Source: Candidatus Martarchaeota archaeon
GTDB taxonomy: Archaea > Micrarchaeota > Micrarchaeia > Micrarchaeales > Micrarchaeaceae
Direction: 5' to 3'
Length of the DNA: 42,415 bases
Assembly: GCA_023485505.1 (NCBI GenBank)
Contig: JAMCZN010000041.1
Span: forward strand, 24,332 to 66,746
Shown here: positions 7,263 through 15,230 of the stretch, one piece after another
How the letters are laid out: each line of letters begins with the position of its first letter
Numbering within the stretch: the stretch's first letter is position 1
Made by a program: the position numbers and the translations under genes
The notes under the pieces: generated by a model
What the model was told of the DNA's origin: nothing
The model's database searches: none
Seen by the model: the letters and a program-made list of their open reading frames with translations, nothing else

Positions 7263-8813
7263 TCATCCGCAGATAGTTACGTAGTCCTGGGGCAGCGTAA
7301 GTGTACTCCTGGTATTGGAGTTGATGTTGTACAGCTGTACGTTCCGGCTTCTTGGAGCAACCACATACATGTCTCCAGTTGCAGGAATATCGACATACGC
7401 AAATTTTGTAGTCGGTACTAGGTTGAAAGCCCATTGTACTGTATCATTGTTTACATTTAGTTTTGAAACGCTAAGCGCCGATGAATTAAACCACAGAGCA
7501 GGGATAAGGTAGTATGTTGTACCCAAAATCCCAGAAACCGGATAAATAATATCATAACTATCGCTTACCAGCGTTGAATTTATGATCTGTAAAGAGGTCC
7601 GATTCAGAGCTATAATTGCAGCGCTTGATACATCCCCATTAATAGATGTGTTGAACACCGATATATAGAATTTGTTATTGATGGCAGTTGCAACGCCACC
7701 GATGGCATCCCAAGAAAGTGTAACTGTATGATATGTGTCTGCAGAAGCGTTCAATACATAAACGGCGCTCTTTCCGGATGTCAGGTATCCGACGAACGGT
7801 AACGTATTATTATAGTCAAACTCGTAGTAATCCGACCACACGTAGTTCGGCCATGTTATATTGTCTATTAGCCTGTATGAACTGCTGTTCAGTACGTAAA
7901 GCGTCGAACTTTCAGAAAGTGGGTCCTCAATGTTGGATAATATGAACATCTTAGAACCATTATCATTGAATGCCAATGATTCCCCATACAAAGATGAATT
8001 ATTCGACCCCAGGGTAATATTGTAGATTATCTTCTGTGTGATGGTGTTTACTACGGTAAGCAGGTTCTTAAATGGAATGGAGCTCGAATAGTTGGAAGTT
8101 TGGTTATTGTAGTAGGTGATATACATCCTAGACTGGTTATTACCAAAGCCCACATAAGCCGGGTATCCTGCAAGCGGTATTGTGGTTATATTTTGTGTGC
8201 TGCTGTCTATCGCATACATGATATCTCCAGAATATACATACAATGAACTATTGTCTTGCGTCATTGTATAATTTTTATTCACCATGCTTGGAAGGATGAT
8301 ATTTGATTCCAATTTGAGGTCGATAGGGTTGTACATAGATATGTAGTTGCCTCCTGCAACAAACAGGGTGCTATTATCCCACGCTAATAGGCAGGATTCT
8401 GACCCCGGTGGCAGGGAAATAGAGCCAATTATGTTGTTGCTGCCCCAATAAACAGCGCTTATGTTGCCTATTCCCCGTATTGACAGAATGCTTTGGTTTG
8501 GATTGGAATAAGTTCCACTCGCGAAAAAGTCTTCAGTAAGCGATATGTATGGTATTGTTGTTGTGGATGTTGTAGTGGATGTTGTAGTGGATGTTGTTGT
8601 AGCAGAAGTGGTGCTTGATGATGTGGACGGTGTTGATTTCGATGAATTTGTGGTGGTGTTAGACTGTGTTGATATGGTGGAAGAAACGAGATGTCCGGTA
8701 TGCGACGACAGCACCATTGCAGCTGCGCCCACCAAAACGACCACTATGACTACTATCAACGCAATCAATGGCGTTGCAAGCCCCTTATAAGATGTTTTAT
8801 GTCTATTTGCCAT
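7263..8813 (-). CDS. Surface-anchored beta-propeller-like glycoprotein
   Basis: A 516-residue protein: short basic N-terminus, one membrane helix (about 14-36), a Ser/Thr-rich linker (about 38-88, with repeated STTT), then about 420 residues of strand-turn repeats. The repeats include LFVAGGNYISMYNP, SLYVYSGDIMYAIDSS and DMYVVAPRSRNVQLYNINSN. They resemble YVTN/PQQ-type beta-propeller blades, though I cannot assign a blade count. NxS/NxT sequons are very numerous and the linker is a plausible O-glycosylation stalk. The N-terminus lacks a clear cleavage site, so it is probably a type II-like anchored protein exposed outside the cell. The role is unknown; adhesion or S-layer association are possibilities. 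Confidence 0.8.
   Translation of the reverse strand: MANRHKTSYKGLATPLIALIVVIVVVLVGAAAMVLSSHTGHLVSSTISTQSNTTTNSSKSTPSTSSSTTSATTTSTTTSTTTSTTTIPYISLTEDFFASGTYSNPNQSILSIRGIGNISAVYWGSNNIIGSISLPPGSESCLLAWDNSTLFVAGGNYISMYNPIDLKLESNIILPSMVNKNYTMTQDNSSLYVYSGDIMYAIDSSTQNITTIPLAGYPAYVGFGNNQSRMYITYYNNQTSNYSSSIPFKNLLTVVNTITQKIIYNITLGSNNSSLYGESLAFNDNGSKMFILSNIEDPLSESSTLYVLNSSSYRLIDNITWPNYVWSDYYEFDYNNTLPFVGYLTSGKSAVYVLNASADTYHTVTLSWDAIGGVATAINNKFYISVFNTSINGDVSSAAIIALNRTSLQIINSTLVSDSYDIIYPVSGILGTTYYLIPALWFNSSALSVSKLNVNNDTVQWAFNLVPTTKFAYVDIPATGDMYVVAPRSRNVQLYNINSNTRSTLTLPQDYVTICG
8557..8592 (+). repeat. Three tandem 12-base units in the Thr-rich linker
   Basis: The unit GTTGTAGTGGAT recurs at 8557-8568 (one base different), 8569-8580 and 8581-8592, followed by a degenerate partial copy. 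On the coding (minus) strand it encodes the STTT repeats of the stalk. Slippage could change stalk length. Confidence 0.8.
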
Positions 8814-8907
8814 AGTGCATCATATTTTTGGTTGTCCGCGCTTCTCGAATAAAGTATCAATGGAAACTTATAAATATCAATCAAAACAGAGCATTTGCGA
8901 TGGTTGA

Positions 8908-9483
8908 ATGGTCGATACAAAAGTGACATATAACGAAAAATTCGAAAAAATGATGGAAGAGACACACCAGAAGGTCTCTAAAATAAGGAGTGTTTTCTAC
9001 AAGCAAGAGGAAGAAATACTTGACGTGGCAGGTACAAAGCTGCTTGAAGTGATGTTGGAGGGGGACAGGGCTTCCAAGGATCCGACAGGCAGGAACAGGA
9101 CATATGAGCTTTTCAAAATTTTGAAGGGATTTCACGATTACGATTCCCATGAGGATGAGTTCGATGCATTGCAGATGCTCGGATTAGTCACTATCGGAGG
9201 CAATCATCGCGTAGAATTTACGGAAATTGGCAGAGCGGTATTCAAGGCATGGAATGTTATGATGGAAAGGTCAAAGTTACGAAGGGAGAAAGCAGCCCAA
9301 CCACAACCAACCATGGCTGCAACCTCAGGCGTAAACGTTGAAGCGGCATTAAAGGGGTCTGCCATTGGCGCTGTTTTGCTTAGGCTTACTGGCGGTGAGT
9401 TAAAAGAAGACAATACACAACTATTTGTATTTGATCCACAAGCAATAGTGCCAGAAGAATCCATCTCAAGAACAGACCAGTAA
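8908..9483 (+). CDS. Hypothetical protein, possible winged helix, 191 aa
   Basis: A soluble protein that I do not recognise. The first 45 residues form a charged helix. Residues about 45-110 (KLLEVMLEGDRASKDPTGRN, then LQMLGLVTIGGNHRVEFTEI and a final helix) have the pattern of a winged-helix domain: helices, a hairpin wing and a closing helix. The C-terminal 70 residues are Ala/Gln-rich and less ordered. ATG 8908 is used because ATG 8900 opens only a nine-codon frame. A TATA box TATAAATATCA (8869-8879) sits at the right distance. It is divergent from the surface glycoprotein gene. Confidence 0.6.
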   Translation: MVDTKVTYNEKFEKMMEETHQKVSKIRSVFYKQEEEILDVAGTKLLEVMLEGDRASKDPTGRNRTYELFKILKGFHDYDSHEDEFDALQMLGLVTIGGNHRVEFTEIGRAVFKAWNVMMERSKLRREKAAQPQPTMAATSGVNVEAALKGSAIGAVLLRLTGGELKEDNTQLFVFDPQAIVPEESISRTDQ

Positions 9484-9525
9484 TTAAATTCTTTTAAATG
9501 ATGAACAATCGAACAAGGTGAAGCA

Positions 9526-9822
9526 ATGCCAAACAAATTTAGTGTTACAAGAAAGCTCAGCAGGGGGTCACTAGACACCCACGATGGCGGTCAACAGGTC
9601 AGGGAAAGGACCATAGAGGAGGCCTACAGGGGCATGTCTCTTGGCCATATATGCCATATAGCACAATCCACCCCATATATCAAGCAACAGCTTGCCTTGG
9701 CAACAGATCCGCGTCCCATAGTAAGGGCAAAGCTCAAGCTAAACCCAAGTTTGCGACCAGAGGCAAAATTGGCTCTGGAACAGTACGAAAAAGAGCATGC
9801 AGTAAAGCATCGCACGCTATAA
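9526..9822 (+). CDS. Small hypothetical protein with an LRV-like motif, 98 aa
   Basis: The start ATG 9526 is well supported by GGTGAA three bases upstream. The second half, LALATDPRPIVRAKLKLNPS followed by LRPEAKLALEQYEK, matches the spacing of a leucine-rich-repeat-variant (LRV) or HEAT-like helical unit (LA-DP---VR--L--NP-L). Only one to two units are present, so it may be a small adaptor. It follows the 8908-9483 gene by 42 bases in the same direction and may be cotranscribed. Function unknown. Confidence 0.6.
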   Translation: MPNKFSVTRKLSRGSLDTHDGGQQVRERTIEEAYRGMSLGHICHIAQSTPYIKQQLALATDPRPIVRAKLKLNPSLRPEAKLALEQYEKEHAVKHRTL

Positions 9823-9892
9823 GCCTAAGAAATGGGCAAGAACCATTACCTTTTAAATACCGTATGCTAATTATCCATATCTAGGCGATATT

Positions 9893-10036
9893 ATGACAGA
9901 AGCGTATTGTGTTAAGTGCAAGAAGAAGTGCGAGATGAAGGATCCGAAGGAAGTGACCATGAAGAACGGAAAGAAGGCAGTAACCGGTACATGTCCTGCA
10001 TGCGGCACCAAGATGTTCAAGATTGGAGGTAAGTAA
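9893..10036 (+). CDS. DUF5679-type small zinc-ribbon protein, 47 aa
   Basis: A 47-residue protein, short enough to be easily missed. It carries the pattern YCVKCKKKCEMKDPKEVTMK, then GTCPACGTKMFKIGGK. Four cysteines in two CXXC knuckles (residues 6/9 and 34/37), plus an extra Cys13, should bind one zinc ion. Similar sequences are annotated DUF5679 and are common in archaea; the role is unknown. ATG 9893 lies three bases after GGCGAT, and a TATA box (ttttaaata, about 9851-9859) is suitably placed. A palindrome with T-rich tract follows. Confidence 0.88.
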   Translation: MTEAYCVKCKKKCEMKDPKEVTMKNGKKAVTGTCPACGTKMFKIGGK

Positions 10037-10060
10037 TTACTTCCATTATTTCTTTTTCTG
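10031..10060 (+). terminator. Palindrome and T-rich tract after the DUF5679 gene
   Basis: The 12-base palindrome AAGTAATTACTT (10031-10042) overlaps the stop codon and is followed by a T-rich tract to about 10056. It lies between convergent genes. Confidence 0.45.
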
Positions 10061-10062
10061 TT

Positions 10063-11544
10063 TTATGGGCTGTTAGCGAGAGCCCAGTACCCATACTTCG
10101 GCTGTATTACCGTGCCATCCTCTTTTAGCATATTTAAATGATGTTCAGACAGGCTCTGAAGGCTTATTTTCTTCCCAAGCCTATCCTCTAATCTTTTCGC
10201 CAACTCTTCACGCTTCAGCCCATTTGGACCTGCTTCAGCCAGTAGGTCAATTATGGCATTTTTGACGGGCCTTTTCTTATGCCTCCTCGCATTGCTCTCC
10301 TTGAGATGGGTTCTCAAGAAGCCCGAAATCATCCTTTTGCTGAGTTCTATCTCAAGAACATCTCCCATTATTATCTCGTCAGCTTTCCATCTGTCCTCCC
10401 CGCTCTCCAATGCGCTATAGTACCTGGTCAGGCTCAATGCTGGCCTTATAAGCATGCTATAAACCATATTGGAAAGCACGTTCAAAGAGACGCGTCTAAA
10501 TCCTTTATCGTTTGATTTGGAATCAACCCTGATCAGACCCACTGCCAACAGGTTGTGCACCGCTGTCTTGGCGCCCTCCTTCGCCGTTACCGGTCTGATT
10601 CCATAGCTTTTTTCAAAATCAGTTTCAAGCTCATTTATTTTGAACTTATGGTCTGGATTGTTTGTGAACCTTGCTATGATGTCCGACAGGTAGCGCTCCT
10701 TGAGCCTTGATACTATTTTTCCCTGGCTTCTGATTTTAGGGGCAATCTCCCTGGCGCTCTCGATTATGGCACTTTCGCCCTTTCTCAAGAGCTGCTCATC
10801 CGATAACGCGTATCTGACATTATAATCGCGCTTAGATGCGTCATACGAGACGAAACCTATGTCCCTAAGGTTGACGATGGTTTTCCATACGGAACCTTGG
10901 CTCGCGTTATCCAGGAACCTTGCTATCTGCGGAATCGTGGCTTGTTCGTTTGGCCTTTCAGCCACGTATGTTATCGCTCCTATTGTGTTGTATGGCCTGA
11001 AATGCTCGCCGAAAAGTTTCTGCATGGAACCGACCCCATGCGAGATTCCTGTCTCCTTTAGGGCGTTTACAAAGTTTATCGCATGTGCTGCCAGCGGTTT
11101 TGCTATCGCGCTCCCCTGCTTTGTCAGCGTGTAGGTGGGTGCGCCATGCGCACTCAATTCCCCTGTTCTTTTCACGATTCCACTGCTTACAAGTATGCCA
11201 TCCTTTTTGCTTCCGTCCGGGCATTTTTGCATGAAATAATGGCTTATGTTCTCCCTCGAAATCAACGAAGACAAGCTCTCCGCATTGTTGTCTTTCAGAT
11301 AATCTGTCAAAACGCCGTGGGCTCCGTCTATGGTAAATCTATCGCCCTCTTTAAGGCACAGTATAAGCAGAGCCACAACATCGTTGCTTACCGCCATGAG
11401 GAAAGGCGTTATGGCTGTAATATCCTCCCTCGTTGTCTTTGCCGTTTTCCGTTCTGGCTGTTTTGCCGCTATGGATTGCCCTGCTGTTTCCATATTAGAG
11501 CCAGATCTTGGTTCAGGTTTAGGTACTGTTGATTCTGATGGCAT
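10063..11544 (-). CDS. Putative DNA-binding protein with four winged-helix-like units, 493 aa
   Basis: I do not recognise a named family. After a low-complexity Pro/Lys-rich N-terminus (about 1-40), the protein shows four segments with winged-helix rhythm. They are about 45-165 (DVVALLILCLKEGDRFTIDG, ending YTLTKQGSAIAKPL), about 190-255 (IGAITYVAERPNEQATIPQI, VSYDASKRDYNVRYALS), about 280-355 (IIARFTNNPDHKFKINELET, GFRRVSLN) and about 425-492 (VKNAIIDLLAEAGPNGLKRE, YGYWALANS). The tandem arrangement suggests a DNA-binding or architectural factor. ATG 11544 is chosen: TTGGAG precedes it and the TATA (ctttatatat, about 11571-11580) leaves a short leader. TTG 11553 would lie in the ribosome-binding site itself. 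Confidence 0.65.
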   Translation of the reverse strand: MPSESTVPKPEPRSGSNMETAGQSIAAKQPERKTAKTTREDITAITPFLMAVSNDVVALLILCLKEGDRFTIDGAHGVLTDYLKDNNAESLSSLISRENISHYFMQKCPDGSKKDGILVSSGIVKRTGELSAHGAPTYTLTKQGSAIAKPLAAHAINFVNALKETGISHGVGSMQKLFGEHFRPYNTIGAITYVAERPNEQATIPQIARFLDNASQGSVWKTIVNLRDIGFVSYDASKRDYNVRYALSDEQLLRKGESAIIESAREIAPKIRSQGKIVSRLKERYLSDIIARFTNNPDHKFKINELETDFEKSYGIRPVTAKEGAKTAVHNLLAVGLIRVDSKSNDKGFRRVSLNVLSNMVYSMLIRPALSLTRYYSALESGEDRWKADEIIMGDVLEIELSKRMISGFLRTHLKESNARRHKKRPVKNAIIDLLAEAGPNGLKREELAKRLEDRLGKKISLQSLSEHHLNMLKEDGTVIQPKYGYWALANSP

Positions 11545-11607
11545 TTGCTCCAAAATCCTAAGATATAAGTGATATATAAAGCTTTTTACCGTCCCTTTAT
11601 TATAGGA

Positions 11608-11680
11608 CGCCCCGGGGAGGACTCGAACCTCCGACCTACTGGTTAACAGCCAGTCGCTCTACCTGCTGAGCTACCGAGGC
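11608..11680 (-). tRNA. tRNA-Asn(GTT)
   Basis: A 73-base cloverleaf without intron. Acceptor GCCTCGG pairs with CCGGGGC (one T-G), with G73. The anticodon stem ACTGG/CCAGT holds the loop CTGTTAA, anticodon GTT. The T arm is GGAGG/CCTCC around TTCGAGT. Its first ten bases are also the last ten bases of gatB, including the TAG stop. It therefore looks cotranscribed with gatCAB, the enzyme that in many archaea amidates Asp on this tRNA. Confidence 0.95.
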
Positions 11681-13074
11681 ATCATCTCTGTCAATAGTTT
11701 TGATATCTCATTTGGATTCGATTGTTTCTTTGTTTCCTTGAGCACGAGACCTATGAGGAACTGCAATGACTCTTTTCTTCCGGACCTATAATCCTCTATT
11801 GCCCTGCCGTTTTCTTTAAGCACCTTTGCTATTATATCCCTTAAATCTTCTTCCGATATATTTAATTTTGTTTTGTATAAGAGCTCTCCCGGCGAAACCC
11901 CTGTATCCACATATTCCTTTATCAGTTCCTTCGCGAACCTTTCATTAAGCTTCCCGTTCTCAATAAGCGCCAGGAACTCCACGAAACCCTTCGGCGTGAC
12001 CTTCGAGTCCGAAATCTTTTCGGAACGCCAGTTGAGGCTTTTGAGCAGGTAGTTGACTGCCCATTTGGCCACAATGTCCGGATGTCCGTTTGATCTGCAG
12101 CACTCCTCGTAAAAATCTGCGAATCTCTTGTCTGTGTAAACTATAACGCCGGCATAATATTCTGTCAACCCGTATTGCGATACGAATCTTGCCACCCTCT
12201 GGTCCGGCAACTCCGGCATCAGTCTCTTTATTTTTGCAAGCCATTCGTCATCTATCCTTACCATTGGCAAGTCCGGATCGAAGATATACCCGTAATCGTC
12301 CTCATACTCCTTTTTCCTGAGGCTTTTTGTAGTTGAGGTAGTGGCATCGAAGTGCCTCGTTTCCCTGGCAATCTTCATTTGGGATCTCTTCAGGCTATTC
12401 TGCCTTATTATCTCATAGTTAAGAGCCTTCTCCACGTTTTCGAACCCTGTTATGTTCTTGACCTCCACTCTTTCGCCACCATCTATTGATACGTTGGCAT
12501 CCACCCGTATTGTGGCCTCCTTTCCCGGATCATAAACTCCCGTATGCTCCAGCATGTTCATAAGTTTTTCAAGAAACGCCCTTGTTTGCTTTGGAGATGT
12601 GAAATCTGGTTCAGTGACAATCTCTGCCAACGGCACTCCTGATCTGTTGTAATCCATCAGCGTATATTCGGAGTTTGTTATGTCGCCTCCAACATGGACG
12701 AGCCTTGCAGGATCCTCCTCTATATGGACTCTCCTTATCCTTATCTTCAAGTCCCCCACGGAAAGCAAACCTTCGGTGGCCAAAGGGACCTCATACTGTG
12801 TTATCTGGTAGTTCTTTGACATGTCCGGATAGAAGTAAGTCTTCCTAGAGAAGAACATTGTCCTTGAAATGTTGCAGTTCAGGGCAAGAGCTATTGTCAT
12901 ACCGTGTTCTATCGCCTTCTTGCTGATCTTTGGTTTCGAACCGGGGAAACCAAGGCATATCGGGCATGTGTTCTCGTTCGGCCTCTTTCCCCTATGGTCC
13001 TGGCTGTCGCTGCAGAAGAGCTTGCTGTCCGTGTTCAATTGGCAATGGACCTCTAGTCCTATCATCACTCCCAT
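11671..13074 (-). CDS. gatB: Asp/Glu-tRNA amidotransferase subunit B
   Basis: The 467-residue tRNA-binding kinase-like subunit of GatCAB. It activates the side chain of Asp- or Glu-tRNA with ATP so that ammonia from GatA can make Asn- or Gln-tRNA. Clear family segments are IGLEVHCQLNTDSKLFCSDS near the start, the zinc-type CPICLGFPGS, DYNRSGVPLAEIVTEPD, and the C-terminal YqeY-like tail domain. The start is ATG 13074, just after the gatA stop (TGA-T-ATG), preceded by a GAGTGAT site; the TTG at 13104 lies inside gatA. The last codons CCT CGG TAG overlap the 5' end of tRNA-Asn. Operon order is gatC-gatA-gatB-tRNA-Asn. Confidence 0.95.
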   Translation of the reverse strand: MGVMIGLEVHCQLNTDSKLFCSDSQDHRGKRPNENTCPICLGFPGSKPKISKKAIEHGMTIALALNCNISRTMFFSRKTYFYPDMSKNYQITQYEVPLATEGLLSVGDLKIRIRRVHIEEDPARLVHVGGDITNSEYTLMDYNRSGVPLAEIVTEPDFTSPKQTRAFLEKLMNMLEHTGVYDPGKEATIRVDANVSIDGGERVEVKNITGFENVEKALNYEIIRQNSLKRSQMKIARETRHFDATTSTTKSLRKKEYEDDYGYIFDPDLPMVRIDDEWLAKIKRLMPELPDQRVARFVSQYGLTEYYAGVIVYTDKRFADFYEECCRSNGHPDIVAKWAVNYLLKSLNWRSEKISDSKVTPKGFVEFLALIENGKLNERFAKELIKEYVDTGVSPGELLYKTKLNISEEDLRDIIAKVLKENGRAIEDYRSGRKESLQFLIGLVLKETKKQSNPNEISKLLTEMMPR

Positions 13075-13075
13075 A

Positions 13076-14446
13076 TCACTCACATGCGCTTGCCAATGCG
13101 ACAAGTTTGTTTTCGTTTAAATGGTCCGCTATTAATTGTATGCCGGATGGCAGCCCGTTTATCGTGCCTGCCGGCACCGATATCGTTGGGAACCCGCAGA
13201 GGTTCGGTGCGGTGGTAAGCCTGTCCATGGAATACGTCTGTGCTGGAGTCAAGCTGTTTATTTCGGAGAACTTTGGGGGCAGGATTGGCATTGACGGTGT
13301 TGCAATACTGTCATATCTTTTGAATGCAGCCTTGAATTCGCTTATTATCTTTCCCCTTATCTTCAGCGCCCGTATGTAATACGCATCCCTGTATCCAGAC
13401 ATCCTTGCGTATGTTCCCAGTATTATCCTGCGCTTCGCTTCCGTTCCAAATCCGAGCTCCCGTATGGCGCTGAAATACTCGTCATAGTTGCCGCTTATCT
13501 GTTTCTCAATCCCATACCTGATTCCGCAGAATTTGGCAAGGTTTGTCGAAGCTTCGCTTAGCGCTATTATGTAGTAGGCAGGCGTCGCATATTTTGTCAG
13601 CTTGAGCGAGAATTCCTCATAGGTGGCGCCCATTGATTCAAGAAGCTTTATGCTCTTCCAAACGTTTTCGGTTATGTCCTTGTCAACGCCATCAAAATAT
13701 TCCTTTGGCACACCTATTTTCATCCCCTTGACGTCGTTTCCAATGGACTTCACGTAGTCTGTTGCGCCTCTATTCATGGACGTCGAATCCAACGGGTCAT
13801 ATCCGGAAATGATGGAAAGCCCAAGCGCGGCATCATAACTGCATTTTCCTATTACGCCTATCCTGTCCATGCTGTTTGCATAGTCTATGAGCCCCCATCT
13901 GGATACGAGGCCATAAGTTGGAGTCAATCCTACTGTTCCGGTGAAGGCAGCGGGCGCGGTTATGCTTCCGCCGGTAGACTGCGCGATCGCTATGTGCGGG
14001 AAATCTGCAGCATATGCGACACATGCGGCACCTCCGCTGCTCCCTCCACACACACGTTCCTTGTTGTGCGGGTTTTTCGGCGCGCCATAAGCACAGTTGG
14101 TTGAAAAAGTACCAAAACCAAATTCATCCATTGCCGTTTTGCCTATGACAAAACCGCCAGAAGCCTTTGCTTTGCTTACCGCTGTCGCATCAAATGGCGG
14201 GACATATGTGTCAAGAATCTTTGAACCTGCCGTAGTCCTAATACCCTTAGTGCATATGTTGTCCTTCACAGAAATAGGCAAAATCCCATTTGGCTTATCT
14301 TTAGCCATGGTTATGAAAGCGGAATATTCGTTAGAGATATTTGATGCACTTTGCATTACCTTTTCAATGAACTCTCCATTATCAAAATCCTGCGCCTTTA
14401 CTCTTTCAAGATGCTCCTTCACAAGACTTCGTATTAATGATACCAC
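13076..14446 (-). CDS. gatA: Asp/Glu-tRNA amidotransferase subunit A
   Basis: The 456-residue glutaminase subunit of GatCAB, of the amidase signature family, releasing ammonia from glutamine. The catalytic triad is visible: K61 (ISVKDN), S137 (CGGSSGGA) and nucleophile S161 (STGGSI). The usual GSDTGGSIR box reads AQSTGGSIT here, so the GSD and Arg positions differ from the common form while both catalytic serines remain. The start is uncertain. GTG 14446 follows the gatC stop with no gap (TAG GTG), suggesting coupling; a GTG at 14422 or a later codon is possible. The conserved core is unaffected. Confidence 0.93.
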   Translation of the reverse strand: MVSLIRSLVKEHLERVKAQDFDNGEFIEKVMQSASNISNEYSAFITMAKDKPNGILPISVKDNICTKGIRTTAGSKILDTYVPPFDATAVSKAKASGGFVIGKTAMDEFGFGTFSTNCAYGAPKNPHNKERVCGGSSGGAACVAYAADFPHIAIAQSTGGSITAPAAFTGTVGLTPTYGLVSRWGLIDYANSMDRIGVIGKCSYDAALGLSIISGYDPLDSTSMNRGATDYVKSIGNDVKGMKIGVPKEYFDGVDKDITENVWKSIKLLESMGATYEEFSLKLTKYATPAYYIIALSEASTNLAKFCGIRYGIEKQISGNYDEYFSAIRELGFGTEAKRRIILGTYARMSGYRDAYYIRALKIRGKIISEFKAAFKRYDSIATPSMPILPPKFSEINSLTPAQTYSMDRLTTAPNLCGFPTISVPAGTINGLPSGIQLIADHLNENKLVALASACE

Positions 14447-14746
14447 CTAAATTATTTTTGGGCCTTTGTAGTAGTCTCCTTCCTTGTTTTCCGTCGCAGA
14501 CAAAGGATCCCACGCATTGTCTTTTTCTTTTGACGCTGTATCTTCCCTGAATGCATTTTCCACGCTTAACGGATGGAAAGCCGCGTCTACTCCTGTTATG
14601 TCCACCTCCTCCAATATCCTGAAGCTCTCGAGCACGTCGTTAAGGTCCTTCGAATAACCTGTCATCTCCTCGTTCGTGAGATTTAGTTTTGATATAAGGG
14701 AGATGTGCCTTACCAAATCCTCATCTATTTTCCAATAATCCTTCAT
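14447..14746 (-). CDS. gatC: Asp/Glu-tRNA amidotransferase subunit C
   Basis: A 99-residue GatC, the belt subunit that wraps and stabilises the GatA-GatB interface. Family features are VRHISLISKLNLTNEEMTGY, the helix DLNDVLESFRILEEVDITGV, and the extended tail with FREDTA and the final YYKGPKII. ATG 14746 is preferred over ATG 14773: a TATA box (cttaaataag, about 14776-14785) would put transcription start near 14757, downstream of 14773, and 99 residues is the usual GatC length. It heads the operon gatC-gatA-gatB-tRNA-Asn. Confidence 0.92.
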   Translation of the reverse strand: MKDYWKIDEDLVRHISLISKLNLTNEEMTGYSKDLNDVLESFRILEEVDITGVDAAFHPLSVENAFREDTASKEKDNAWDPLSATENKEGDYYKGPKII

Positions 14747-14957
14747 AATATATCGAGAGTAATTGTTTTGCATACTTATTTAAGAATTGTGTCCATTGAA
14801 GAGTGGATTATAACAAAATTCCGATAAAAGTTCAACCAAAACGGCACGAATTCCAGAATTCTCCCTAAAATTCCACTATAAGGTGCAAACATAAAAATAT
14901 ATAAATTGATTCGATTCAATAATAGTAGCGACTAGCGACGAAAAAACGGTGTTTTTA

Positions 14958-15209
14958 ATGGTGAAATATATATTGGCAAGGCAGCTCGTTGGGAAGAAGG
15001 TAATAACCTTAGATGGATACGATGTTGGTAGGACTGTAGACATTGAGATTAACCCAGTATCTGGAAAGATATTGAATCTCTTGGTTGAGCCCGATATGGA
15101 CAGTGAAATCGCCAACAAGCTCAAAGTTGATGGGGGTCAAGTGAAAATCGCGATAGATTCATTGCATGCCGTCAACAACTATGTGATGGTTGACAGGAAA
15201 AATCTCTGA
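14958..15209 (+). CDS. PRC-barrel domain protein, 83 aa
   Basis: A compact single-domain protein. LARQLVGKKVITLDGYDVGR, TVDIEINPVSGKILNLLVEP and the ending IDSLHAVNNYVMVDR follow the PRC-barrel beta-barrel pattern. Archaeal stand-alone PRC-barrel proteins are linked to RNA processing or, in some groups, to cell division (CdpB type); neither can be claimed here. ATG 14958 follows GGTGTT by four bases, a useful local comparison for the unusual start of the next gene. An AT-rich TATA candidate lies near 14893-14903. rnhB begins 21 bases downstream on the same strand. Confidence 0.85.
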   Translation: MVKYILARQLVGKKVITLDGYDVGRTVDIEINPVSGKILNLLVEPDMDSEIANKLKVDGGQVKIAIDSLHAVNNYVMVDRKNL

Positions 15210-15221
15210 TCTTAAAGCAAC

Positions 15222-15227
15222 GGTGTT
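15222..15227 (+). promoter_or_regulatory. Ribosome-binding site ahead of the ATC start of rnhB
   Basis: GGTGTT, then TGC, then ATC. The same GGTGTT stands four bases before the ordinary ATG of the neighbouring PRC-barrel gene. It differs from the window's commonest GGTGAT at one position. Confidence 0.55.
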
Positions 15228-15230
15228 TGC

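Noticed and set aside
11083-11532. Long plus-strand open frame of about 149 codons.
   Set aside because: Antisense to the winged-helix protein; Cys/His/Arg-rich composition without motifs, a shadow frame.
13102-13104. TTG start for gatB at 13104.
   Set aside because: It lies inside gatA; ATG 13074 has a ribosome-binding site and gives the usual family N-terminus.
14820-14860. Two GAATTC sites close together ahead of the PRC gene.
   Set aside because: A short AT-rich coincidence with no further symmetry or gene relation.
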